From Tidjanibacter sp. (lineage in GTDB: Bacteria; Bacteroidota; Bacteroidia; Bacteroidales; Rikenellaceae), in contig JAFTUI010000006.1 of NCBI GenBank assembly GCA_017466345.1, positions 1 through 64,000 of the forward strand: a stretch of DNA of 64,000 nucleotides, read 5' to 3'. This document shows, in pieces, positions 27,252 to 35,246 of this stretch. The position numbers and the translations under genes were made by a program. Under the pieces are notes generated by a model, which saw only the letters and a program-made list of their open reading frames with translations, was not told the origin of the DNA and searched no databases. Each line of letters opens with the position of its first letter. Position 1 is the stretch's first letter.

Positions 27252-28088
27252 ATGATTAAAGTAAAGAATCTCGAATTCAGCTATCGCGCGAAGAGGCACA
27301 TCTTCCGCGACCTGTCGCTCTCGGTAGATGCAGGGCAAATCTGTGGTCTGTTGGGAAGCAACGGCATTGGCAAGAGCACCCTGCTGAAACTCCTCAGCGG
27401 ACTGCTCACTCCCAATTGTGGCAGTGTAACGACTCTGGGAGAGGAGGCTCAGCAGCGCACACTCTCTATGCTCCAAGAGATCGCCTATCTGCCCGAAGAG
27501 TTCTCGCTCCCCAACATCCGCGTGAAGGATTGGGTGGCAGTGACGACTCCCTTCTACGGCTCATTCGACCACGCCTTTTTCGCCAAGGCTATGGGCGAGT
27601 TCGAGGTGAACGAGGGCGAAAAGTTTGGCTCCCTCTCTATGGGACAGCGCAAAAAGGTACTCATAGCGTTTGCTATGGCGTGCAGCACCTCTCTGCTGCT
27701 CTTGGATGAGCCCACAAACGGACTCGACATCACCTCGAAGCAGACCTTCCGCCGTCTGTTGGCAGAGTGGGCAACCCCCTCTCGCACAGCCATCATCTCC
27801 ACACACCAAGTGAAGGATGTGGAGAACCTCTTGGACCACATCATCATCCTTGACAGCAAGGGTATGGTGGTAGACGCATCGACCTACGACATATCGCGCT
27901 ACCTGAGGTTTGCCATAGAGAGCTCGCCCGAAGGTGCCATCTACTCGCAACCTGCTTTGGGAGGTTACGCTACCGTAAGCGAGAACACCACCGAGAGCGA
28001 GAGCAACATCGACATCGAACTCCTCTTTGGTGCAGCCACCAAGGAGCCCCAGAGAGTAAGAAGTATCCTAAACCCCTCAACTAAATAA
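27252..28088 (+). CDS. ABC transporter ATP-binding protein
   Basis: 278 residues. Walker A GSNGIGKST at 35-43, signature LSMGQRKK near 136, Walker B LLLLDEPTNGLD, and the H-loop in IISTHQ. The signature starts LSMGQ rather than LSGGQ, as in many YtrB-like exporters. ATG 27252 chosen over upstream starts that lie in the promoter. With the membrane gene 13 bp downstream and the GntR gene it forms a YtrA-type operon, usually linked to envelope stress or peptide export. Confidence 0.93.
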   Translation: MIKVKNLEFSYRAKRHIFRDLSLSVDAGQICGLLGSNGIGKSTLLKLLSGLLTPNCGSVTTLGEEAQQRTLSMLQEIAYLPEEFSLPNIRVKDWVAVTTPFYGSFDHAFFAKAMGEFEVNEGEKFGSLSMGQRKKVLIAFAMACSTSLLLLDEPTNGLDITSKQTFRRLLAEWATPSRTAIISTHQVKDVENLLDHIIILDSKGMVVDASTYDISRYLRFAIESSPEGAIYSQPALGGYATVSENTTESESNIDIELLFGAATKEPQRVRSILNPSTK

Positions 28089-28101
28089 CCCCACTACTAT
28101 T

Positions 28102-28887
28102 ATGAAACAAACCTTTTCTTTCCGCCGTTTCGGTATGCTTGCCCGCAAGCACTACGCCGAAAATCGCATCAACTACATCGCCGGTTTGGGAGGCTACCTG
28201 ATGTTCCTCCTGCTGGGACTCTATGGCGCACTGCGAGAGAATTTGCCCTCGCTCGCTATGTTCGAGAGCGGCATCATCTTCGTGGCATTCTTTGTGCCTA
28301 TCGTTGTTGCAAAGATGAGTTTTGCGCCCTACATCTACCCCAATCGTCAGGTGGGGGCTTTCACTCTCCCCGCCACAAGGGGCGAAAAGTATCTCTTCGG
28401 TATGGTAAATACTCTCTTGGTATCTGCGCTGGCTGTTGTCGGTATGGAGGTGGCCGCCAGCCTTGTTGCGCCCCACTGTGCTGTGTTGAATGATTTTGAC
28501 TTTGTGCGCTCAATTGCGGGGCATTGGTTTGCAGGCTTGGGCGAGTTGTTGGTTGTAATGCCTATGTTCGCCTCAGTTACCATCTTTGCCTGCACCATTT
28601 CGCGCAAAGGCAACCTTGCTGTGCCGATGATTATCACTTGGGCTGCTATCGCTCTGCTCTACGCCCTCCCCACTCTAATACTGCAAAGTTGTGACGGATG
28701 GAGCGTGGCAACACTGGAATTTCCTGCCTTTATAACCACCTACAACAACCATATGGATGTTGGCAACCTTGTCTTTGAGTGCACCACCGAAAGGCTCTTC
28801 GACACCCGCTGGTGGCAGAACCTGATTTTGCCCGCCGTATTGCTTGTGGCAGCGTGGTTCAAGTTCCGCGAGTACGAAACAAAATAG
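28102..28887 (+). CDS. ABC transporter membrane subunit
   Basis: 261 residues with about six hydrophobic segments (for example YIAGLGGYLMFLLLGLYGAL, IIFVAFFVPIVVAKM, MIITWAAIALLYALP, LILPAVLLVAAWF). There is a short conserved stretch YPNRQVGAFTLPATRGEKYLFGMV typical of Bacteroidota ABC-2-like permeases. It should pair with the ATPase upstream. The transported substrate is unknown. Confidence 0.82.
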   Translation: MKQTFSFRRFGMLARKHYAENRINYIAGLGGYLMFLLLGLYGALRENLPSLAMFESGIIFVAFFVPIVVAKMSFAPYIYPNRQVGAFTLPATRGEKYLFGMVNTLLVSALAVVGMEVAASLVAPHCAVLNDFDFVRSIAGHWFAGLGELLVVMPMFASVTIFACTISRKGNLAVPMIITWAAIALLYALPTLILQSCDGWSVATLEFPAFITTYNNHMDVGNLVFECTTERLFDTRWWQNLILPAVLLVAAWFKFREYETK

Positions 28888-28901
28888 GGAGGGAACATAC
28901 T

Positions 28902-29285
28902 ATGGACTTTACAACCAACAAACCCATCTATCAGCACATCTACGATATTGTGACCGAGCGCATCATCCTCGGGCAATTGCGCGAGGGCGACCGAGTGCCC
29001 TCCGTGAGGGAACTTGCCGTAGAGTTGCAGGTAAACCCCAACACCGTAATGCGTGCCTACGATGCGCTATGTACGGGCGGCATCATCGCCTCCTCGCGTG
29101 GCATTGGCTACTTTGTGTCGGAGGGTGCAGCCGAGCGTGCGCTTGCCGAGAGCCGCAGGGAGTTTATCGAGGGCGAAATGGTCACTCTCTTTCGCCGTAT
29201 GACCACTCTCGGCATCAGTGCCGAGGAGCTCTCCACACTATACAACAACTATAAAACCGAACAAAACGATGAAAACAAGCAATAA
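28902..29285 (+). CDS. GntR-family regulator, YtrA-like
   Basis: 127 residues: an N-terminal winged helix (PIYQHIYDIVTERIILGQLREGDRVPSVRELAVELQVNPNTVMRAYDAL) and a short C-terminal helix pair without a large effector domain, the YtrA layout. Preceded by AGGGAGGGA 7-15 bp before the ATG. It probably represses the ABC operon in which it is encoded; usually this regulator comes first, here it comes third. Its 3' end overlaps the next gene by 17 bp. Confidence 0.9.
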   Translation: MDFTTNKPIYQHIYDIVTERIILGQLREGDRVPSVRELAVELQVNPNTVMRAYDALCTGGIIASSRGIGYFVSEGAAERALAESRREFIEGEMVTLFRRMTTLGISAEELSTLYNNYKTEQNDENKQ

Positions 29286-29664
29286 AATACTCCTTGTGGC
29301 AGCCTTATGCTTTATGGCATTTGCCACAGTGCAGATTATAAACGGTTACCGCCAAGTGCGCCAAGTGCGCCAAATGATACGCCCCATATTGGAGCAGATT
29401 GATAGTAGCGACATCCGAGTTATCCGTATGGTGCGCACCAACGACAACTATGTGGCAAGCAACAGTACCAAACACCAGAAGTCACGCCGCATCTATTTCA
29501 GCCACTGCAAACCCGATGCCTCCTCGCTCCGCATCGAGGGCGATACGCTGATTGTTACCCACGAGGGGCGTGTTCTTGTCCACATCCCCAGCGCCACACA
29601 CGTTATTGAGTGGGACGGCTCGGTAAGGGAACTCGAACCTCAAAACACTGCCACAGAGGATTAA
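29269..29664 (+). CDS. Small membrane-anchored protein of the ABC operon, unknown
   Basis: 131 residues. An N-terminal hydrophobic segment (KILLVAALCFMAFATVQII) is either an anchor or an uncleaved signal. The exported part has short beta strands (RIEGDTLIVTHEGRVLVHIPSATHVIEWDG) reminiscent of adhesin-like DUF2807 repeats, but too short for a firm call. It overlaps the GntR gene by 17 bp, so it belongs to the same transcript, and a terminator follows. No family recognised. Confidence 0.7.
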   Translation: MKTSNKILLVAALCFMAFATVQIINGYRQVRQVRQMIRPILEQIDSSDIRVIRMVRTNDNYVASNSTKHQKSRRIYFSHCKPDASSLRIEGDTLIVTHEGRVLVHIPSATHVIEWDGSVRELEPQNTATED

Positions 29665-29692
29665 TTGGCAGCGAGTGTTGTTAATAAAAGTG

Positions 29693-29727
29693 ACCTCGGG
29701 TAACGAAGTGGTTACCCGAGGTTTTTT
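29693..29727 (+). terminator. Intrinsic terminator of the ABC operon
   Basis: ACCTCGGGTAAC (29693-29704) and GTTACCCGAGGT (29711-29722) form a 12-bp perfect stem followed by TTTTT. Confidence 0.93.
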
Positions 29728-29756
29728 GTTGCTGCTGTGACAGGAGTGACAATAGT

Positions 29757-29817
29757 AACAAGGGTAACAAGGATAACAAGGATAACAAGGATAACAAGGA
29801 TAACAAGGATAACAGGA
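29757..29817. repeat. 9-bp tandem array (AACAAGGAT)
   Basis: About six to seven copies; the first has GGG in place of GGA and the last is shortened. Together with the two hairpin elements that follow it fills the 485-bp gap between the ABC operon and glpR. Confidence 0.9.
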
Positions 29818-29893
29818 ATAAATAGAGCCCATCGAGTGGGTTTTGTGGAGGAAATTTTGTGCCACCTCTCCCAACTCTCCCAACCTACGGGAG

Positions 29894-30000
29894 ATTTATG
29901 TGAGGGGTTTTCAAGGCTTGCGCAGCGCGAGAAAGCGGAGTTTACAAAAGTAAATGAGCATTTCGAGCGCAAGCGTAACACAGAAAACACCCACAGAAAT
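29894..30000 (-). repeat. Nested hairpin element, first of a tandem pair (C1)
   Basis: Outer arms 29894-29912 and 29983-30000 pair imperfectly (GGTTTTC with GAAAACA). The centre has AGTTTAC-AAAA-GTAAATGAG, a decayed version of the family core. A stretch at 29836-29864 (GTGGGTTTTGTGGAGGAAAT and on) repeats the outer arm of the next copy. Confidence 0.6.
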
Positions 30001-30023
30001 CAGCCGCCACAAGGCACACTTGG

Positions 30024-30148
30024 GCGAGTGGGATTTGTGGAGGAAATTTTGTGCCAAACAAGAAGGCGAGTCCGCAGTTTGCTCTTCGCAAATGAGGAAC
30101 TCGCCTATCGAAGTGCGGTGCAAAATTTACCCACAAGGCACACTCGCT
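30024..30148 (-). repeat. Nested hairpin element at the glpR 3' end (C2)
   Basis: Outer arms 30024-30055 and 30118-30148 pair imperfectly; inner arms AGGCGAGT (30064-30071) and ACTCGCCT (30099-30106) pair perfectly; the centre is CCGCAGTTTGC-TCTT-CGCAAATGAGG. The right end is one base from the glpR stop codon at 30150. Confidence 0.75.
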
Positions 30149-30149
30149 A

Positions 30150-30914
30150 CTATTTGGCGATGATAAGTGTAATACCCATATCCTCCAATCGGCTGGCAAC
30201 CTTTGTGGGAATACCCTCATCGGTAATGATAATATCCACCTCGTCCATATCGCAAATTTTGCTAAAACCCCTGCGGTGGAACTTGGATGAGTCGGCAAGT
30301 ACTATGACTTTCTGGGCAACCTTCATCATCTCGCGATTGAGGTCTGCCTCCCTGAGGTCGGTGGTCGTGATACCATAATCGAGGTCTATACCATCCACAC
30401 CAATGAAGAGTTTGCTACAACAGAAGTTGGGCAGGATGCTCTCGGCATACTTACCCACCACAGAGTTACTACTATGGCGCAAAGTGCCACCCAGCTGTAT
30501 AATATCTACCGCCTCTTGGGATGCCAAAATCTCCGACACGACTATTGAGGCAGATATGACGGTGAGTTTGTGTATGGGTTTGATGCTACGCGCCAGTGCG
30601 TGCATTGTCGTACCTGAGGCTATGATGATGGAGTCATCGCGCGTGATCATTGCTGCGGCAGCCTGACCAATACGCATCTTCTCCTCTATGGCGAGTTTTT
30701 CTTTCTCATTCACCGAGCGGTTGTTGATGTAAGGGTTGATGAGGATGGCCTTACCGTGACTGCGGTAGAGTTTGCTTTCGTGTTCGAGTTCGTTAAGGTC
30801 CTTACGAATCGTAACTGCCGACACATCGAGCAGTGCGGAGAGCTCTGCCACACCTATCGATTCCCTCTTTTTCAACTCTGCAATGATGATTTCGTGCCTC
30901 TCTTCTCTGGTCAT
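30150..30914 (-). CDS. glpR: DeoR-family repressor, likely GlpR
   Basis: 254 residues: N-terminal DeoR helix-turn-helix (REERHEIIIAELKKRESIGVAELSALLDVSAVTIRKDLNELE) and the C-terminal sugar-phosphate isomerase-like effector domain with IASGTTMHALAR, LGGTLR and GVDGIDLDYG. Divergent from the glp operon with 167 bp between start codons. In E. coli GlpR is released by glycerol 3-phosphate; the same role here is inferred from position. Bacteroidota-type promoter: TATATTTG at 30963-30956 and TTG at 30987-30985 on the minus strand. Confidence 0.9.
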   Translation of the reverse strand: MTREERHEIIIAELKKRESIGVAELSALLDVSAVTIRKDLNELEHESKLYRSHGKAILINPYINNRSVNEKEKLAIEEKMRIGQAAAAMITRDDSIIIASGTTMHALARSIKPIHKLTVISASIVVSEILASQEAVDIIQLGGTLRHSSNSVVGKYAESILPNFCCSKLFIGVDGIDLDYGITTTDLREADLNREMMKVAQKVIVLADSSKFHRRGFSKICDMDEVDIIITDEGIPTKVASRLEDMGITLIIAK

Positions 30915-30955
30915 AATGGCTCTCTTTTTGTGATATTAGGTGGTAGTTTCCAACG

Positions 30956-30987
30956 CAAATATAATAACAATTATATGTGAATAGCAA
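30956..30987 (-). promoter_or_regulatory. glpR promoter
   Basis: Minus strand TATATTTG (30963-30956) with TTG (30987-30985), spacing 21 bp. Confidence 0.5.
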
Positions 30988-31002
30988 AAAATAATCAAAA
31001 AA

Positions 31003-31071
31003 GTTTTGTTTGTAAAGAAAGATGTATTAATTTTGTTGTGCAATGAAACCACATAAGTTGCGAAACAAAAC
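31003..31071. promoter_or_regulatory. glp operon promoter with flanking inverted repeat (candidate GlpR operator)
   Basis: The glpA promoter has TTG at 31006-31008 and TAATTTTG at 31028-31035, spacing 19 bp. GTTTTGTTT at 31003-31011 overlaps the -33 box and its exact reverse complement AAACAAAAC lies at 31063-31071 in the leader. The pair brackets the start site, as expected for repressor binding. The repressor link is inference. Confidence 0.5.
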
Positions 31072-31081
31072 CTAAAACCGA

Positions 31082-32719
31082 ATGAACAACCTTGGCAATT
31101 ATGATGTTATAATCATAGGTGGTGGTGCCACAGGCGCAGGCACTGCACGCGATTGCGCACTTCGAGGCTTAAAGGTGCTACTCGTTGAGCGCAAGGACTT
31201 TGCGACAGGTGCTACGGGGCGCAATCACGGCTTGTTGCACAGCGGCGCACGCTATGCCGTAACCGACCAAGAGTCCGCCACAGAGTGCATCTCAGAGAAC
31301 AAAATTCTGCGCTCTATTGCCCGCCATTGTGTGGAGGAGACCGATGGTCTTTTCATTACTCTACCCGAGGACGACCTCGATTATCAGAAAAAATTTATCG
31401 ACTCCTGCTTGAAGGCAGGAATTTCTGCCGAAGCAATATCCCCCGAGGAGGCTCGCCGTATGGAGCCTTCGGTCAATCCATCGCTCATCGGAGCCGTAAA
31501 GGTGCCCGATGGAGCCATTGACCCATTCCGCCTTGTGTCTGCAAACATTCTCGATGCCCGTCTGCACGGCGCAAAGGTTTTGACCTACCACGAAGTGGTG
31601 GATTTCGTAAGGAGTGGCAATAGGATAGAGGGTGTGGTGCTACGCAACGCCTCTACGGGCAAACAGAGTGTGGCATACGCTCCCGTAACTGTTAATGCAG
31701 CAGGTATCTGGGGACACCTCATTGCTCGCAAGGCAGGAGTAGAGGTGGGTATGCTCCCCGCCAAAGGCTCTTTGTTGGTCTTTGGTCACAGAGTGAATAA
31801 TGTGGTCATCAACCGTTGCCGCAAGCCTGCCAATGCGGATATTTTGGTACCAGGCGACACCATTTGTCTTATAGGTACCACATCGGACAAAATTCCATTT
31901 GAAGATATAGACAAAAACGAGGTAACAGCCGAGGATGTGGATTTGTTGCTCCGCGAGGGTGCTATGTTGGCGCCTGCGCTTGCACACACCCGCATCCTGA
32001 GAGCTTATGCAGGCGTGCGTCCTCTGGTTGCTGACGATAGCGACCCCACGGGCAGGAGCGTCTCGCGCGGTATTGTATGCCTTGACCACGCTGTTAGGGA
32101 CGGCTTGGAGGGTTTTGTGACCATCACGGGTGGCAAACTTATGACCTACCGACTGATGGCAGAGTGGGCTACGGATATGGTATGCCGCAAGTTGGGCAGA
32201 ACAGCCCTCTGCACCACTGCCACCACTCCCCTGCCCGGCTCAAAGCTCGAAAAGAGGGAGAGTGCCGGCGAGCGCAAGCACTTCATCTCAATGCGTATGG
32301 GCGAGAAGGGTGCTGTGGGCAGACACGGCGAGAGAAGCCAGCAGATAGAATTCAACAATGCAAGCGATGCTGCACTTGTTTGCGAGTGTGAGCAGGTGTC
32401 GGTTGCCGAGATTAAATACGCCATCGAGAGCCTCGATGCCACTAACTTGGTAGACCTCAGACGCCGCACCCGTATGGGTATGGGTACCTGCCAAGGGCAC
32501 ATTTGCGCTGTGCGCACAGCAGGCATATTGGCAAAGAGCGACAAGGTAAATCACCAGGAGGCACTCTCGGATGTCGCTTCGTATGTGAACGAGAGGTGGA
32601 GAGGCATACGTCCCATCGCTTGGGGCGACTCGCTCGTGGAGGCACAGTTTACACGCTGGCTCTACGAGGGAGTATGTGGACTCTCGGAGGTTGCAACTAA
32701 CAAAGAGGAGAAGATATGA
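31082..32719 (+). CDS. glpA: Anaerobic glycerol-3-phosphate dehydrogenase subunit A
   Basis: Oxidises glycerol 3-phosphate to dihydroxyacetone phosphate with FAD. 545 residues: N-terminal dinucleotide motif IIIGGGATGAGTARDCALRG, the family block ATGATGRNHGLLHSGARYAV, and a C-terminal BFD-like [2Fe-2S] domain with CECEQV and CQGHIC. The C-terminal iron-sulfur domain marks the anaerobic GlpA rather than aerobic GlpD. ATG overlaps nothing upstream; the stop overlaps the glpB start by 4 bp (ATGA). Confidence 0.96.
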   Translation: MNNLGNYDVIIIGGGATGAGTARDCALRGLKVLLVERKDFATGATGRNHGLLHSGARYAVTDQESATECISENKILRSIARHCVEETDGLFITLPEDDLDYQKKFIDSCLKAGISAEAISPEEARRMEPSVNPSLIGAVKVPDGAIDPFRLVSANILDARLHGAKVLTYHEVVDFVRSGNRIEGVVLRNASTGKQSVAYAPVTVNAAGIWGHLIARKAGVEVGMLPAKGSLLVFGHRVNNVVINRCRKPANADILVPGDTICLIGTTSDKIPFEDIDKNEVTAEDVDLLLREGAMLAPALAHTRILRAYAGVRPLVADDSDPTGRSVSRGIVCLDHAVRDGLEGFVTITGGKLMTYRLMAEWATDMVCRKLGRTALCTTATTPLPGSKLEKRESAGERKHFISMRMGEKGAVGRHGERSQQIEFNNASDAALVCECEQVSVAEIKYAIESLDATNLVDLRRRTRMGMGTCQGHICAVRTAGILAKSDKVNHQEALSDVASYVNERWRGIRPIAWGDSLVEAQFTRWLYEGVCGLSEVATNKEEKI

Positions 32720-33945
32720 GGTTTGATAGTATAATAATAGGTGGCGGATTGTCGGGATTGATTTCCGGCATAGCCCTTGCTCGTGGCGGCTCAAAGGTGG
32801 CCCTCATCTCTGCGGGTGGTAGTGCCCTTCATTTCTTCTCTGGTTCTTTGGAGTTGTGGCACGAGGGAGCAATGGCTATGGTGCCTTTTTGCGAGAAACA
32901 CCCATCACACCCCTACGCCAAGATAGACACCGCTCGCGTGGAGCGTTACACAACCATTGTGAAGGATATTTTTGCCCGCGTAGGCATCACATTGCAGGGC
33001 TCCTCGGAGCAAAACCACCTGCGCCTTACGCCACTCGGCGCACTCAAACCCGCTTGGCTCACAATGGAGGGCTATGCGACCTTCTCGCTCGGTGGCGAGT
33101 GCGACTACCATAGCGTGGCTGTGGTGGGCATTGAGGGATACTTGGACTTCTACCCCGAATTTATTGCCGAATCGCTCAGTAATAGAGGCTTGGAGTGTGG
33201 CGTTTATAATGTAAGGCTCACGACTCTTGGTGGGCTCAGAGAGAGCTCTACGGAGATGCGTGCAGTGCAACTCTCGCGTGCGCTGAGTGGCAAGACCATC
33301 GAAGAACTCGCTCGTCAGATTGCCGAGAAGATCGAAGACGAGGAGGTTGTTTTGCTTCCCGCCATCTTCGGTTTGGGCGACAAGGATGCCACAAAGAGGA
33401 TTGAGGCTGTGGTAGGCAGACGTGTGCTGGTTGCACCAACGGTGTCGGCTTCGGTTGCGGGCGTGAGAGTGCAAAAGGCTCTTATGGATGAGTTCCAAAG
33501 GCTCGGAGGTACGGTGCTGAACAACGATAGCGCCACGGGGTGCCGAATTGAGGAGGGTAAGGTTGTGGCTATCCGCACCGCCAACCTCGAAGACGAAGAA
33601 CTTGTGGCAGAGAACTATATTCTCGCTACGGGAAGTTTCTTTGGCAGGGGTTTGGTTGCTACTGCCGAGGGTGTCTATGAGCCCGTTGTAGGTGTGGATG
33701 TTGTAGCCCCCGCCTCGCGCGAGGAGTGGTATTCGAAAGACCTTCTGGACGCACAACCTTTCGAGCGTTTTGGTGTGGCCACCGATAATAAGTTCCATCC
33801 ACTGCTGGATGGCAAACCCATCGAAAACCTCTATGCCATAGGTGCTCTGCTTGCAGGTGCCGATGCAGTTAAGGAGGGTTGTGGTGGCGGCATTGCCGTA
33901 ATGAGTGCCCTGAGGGTTGTTGAAGAGATTGAAAAAAGAGGCTAA
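32716..33945 (+). CDS. glpB: Anaerobic glycerol-3-phosphate dehydrogenase subunit B
   Basis: 409-residue FMN or FAD subunit that passes electrons from GlpA to the membrane. N-terminal motif IIIGGGLSGLISGIALARGGSKVALIS and the C-terminal NLYAIGALLAGADAVKEGCGGGIAV signature fit GlpB. The start codon overlaps the glpA stop, which points to translational coupling and equal amounts of A and B. Confidence 0.94.
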   Translation: MRFDSIIIGGGLSGLISGIALARGGSKVALISAGGSALHFFSGSLELWHEGAMAMVPFCEKHPSHPYAKIDTARVERYTTIVKDIFARVGITLQGSSEQNHLRLTPLGALKPAWLTMEGYATFSLGGECDYHSVAVVGIEGYLDFYPEFIAESLSNRGLECGVYNVRLTTLGGLRESSTEMRAVQLSRALSGKTIEELARQIAEKIEDEEVVLLPAIFGLGDKDATKRIEAVVGRRVLVAPTVSASVAGVRVQKALMDEFQRLGGTVLNNDSATGCRIEEGKVVAIRTANLEDEELVAENYILATGSFFGRGLVATAEGVYEPVVGVDVVAPASREEWYSKDLLDAQPFERFGVATDNKFHPLLDGKPIENLYAIGALLAGADAVKEGCGGGIAVMSALRVVEEIEKRG

Positions 33946-33949
33946 GAGT

Positions 33950-35212
33950 ATGAAGATAGAGCACAAAAATATCAGCGAGAACAACTTTGAGCAGTGCACC
34001 AAGTGTACCATCTGTACGGTCTACTGCCCAATGTTGGAGGCTAACCCCCTCTATCCCGGTCCCAAGCAGGCGGGTCCCGATGGGGAGCGTTACCGCCTGA
34101 AAAATGCCGCTTACTACGATATGGGGCTCAAATACTGCCTCAACTGCAAACGCTGCGAGGTGGCTTGCCCCTCGGGTGTGAGAATTGGAGATATAATCAC
34201 TCTTGCACGCGCCAAGAGTGGCAAGAGCAGTCACAAACTGCGCGATGCCATACTCGCCAATACCGACTTTGTGGGAGGTGTGGCGACAACAATGGCTCCT
34301 GTGGTAAATGCCACACTGGGGCTCAAACCCGTCAAAAGGGTTATGGATGCGGTGCTTGCCGTAGACCACCATCGCACAATGCCCAAGTATTCGAGCGAAA
34401 AGTTTACCACTTGGTTCCGCAAAAACGCTGCCGAGAGCCAAAAGCAATACGCAAAGCAAGTAACCTACTTCCACGGCTGCTACGCCAACTACAACTATCC
34501 ACAACTTGGCAAGGACCTTGTGAAGATTCTCAACGCTGTGGGCTATGGCGTAAATCTTATGGAGGGCGAGAGGTGTTGTGGCGTGGCTAAAATTTCGAGC
34601 GGACTGATGGAGCAGGCGAGCAGGGACGCTAAGCGCAACCTCTCGGAGATACGCAAGGCTGTGGCAAAAGGCGAGGAAGTGGTAGCCACCTCTTCGAGTT
34701 GCACATTTACCCTACGCGATGAATATGAGCACATTTTGGGCTTGGATAATCACGATGTAAGAAGTTCCATATCGCTCGCCACACGCTTCCTCTACCGCCT
34801 TGTGGAACGTGGCGAAGTGAGGCTCGCATTCCGCAAGGATTTCCGTATGAGGGCTGCATACCACTCGGCGTGCCATATGGAGCGAGGTGGCTGGACCATC
34901 TACTCCACCTCGCTGCTGAGGATGATAGAGGGGCTCGACCTTGTGATGCTCCCATCGCAGTGTTGCGGTATTGCGGGCACCTTCGGCTTCAAGAAAGAGA
35001 ACTACCGCTATTCGCAGGCTATCGGCAAGAGCCTCTTTGAGAAGATTGAGGAGTTGGGCGTGGAGATTGTTTCCACCGACTGCGAGACCTGCAAATGGCA
35101 AATAGAGATGTCCACATCGGCAAAAGTCCTCAACCCTATTTCGATTATTGCAGAGGCTTTGGACGTGGAAGAGACACGAAAACTAAATAACATACAACTA
35201 ATTAACCAATAA
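33950..35212 (+). CDS. glpC: Anaerobic glycerol-3-phosphate dehydrogenase subunit C
   Basis: 420-residue membrane-anchoring iron-sulfur subunit. Two [4Fe-4S] motifs, CTKCTICTVYCP (about 16-27) and CLNCKRCEVACP (about 63-74), precede two CCG domains (GERCCGVAK and the paired SACHMERGG / SQCCGIAGTFG). It delivers electrons to menaquinone in anaerobes. ATG 33950 is 4 bp after the glpB stop; upstream in-frame codons overlap glpB and are ignored. Confidence 0.95.
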   Translation: MKIEHKNISENNFEQCTKCTICTVYCPMLEANPLYPGPKQAGPDGERYRLKNAAYYDMGLKYCLNCKRCEVACPSGVRIGDIITLARAKSGKSSHKLRDAILANTDFVGGVATTMAPVVNATLGLKPVKRVMDAVLAVDHHRTMPKYSSEKFTTWFRKNAAESQKQYAKQVTYFHGCYANYNYPQLGKDLVKILNAVGYGVNLMEGERCCGVAKISSGLMEQASRDAKRNLSEIRKAVAKGEEVVATSSSCTFTLRDEYEHILGLDNHDVRSSISLATRFLYRLVERGEVRLAFRKDFRMRAAYHSACHMERGGWTIYSTSLLRMIEGLDLVMLPSQCCGIAGTFGFKKENYRYSQAIGKSLFEKIEELGVEIVSTDCETCKWQIEMSTSAKVLNPISIIAEALDVEETRKLNNIQLINQ

Positions 35213-35246
35213 CAAACTTATTAACTAATCACAAAACTTTACAATT

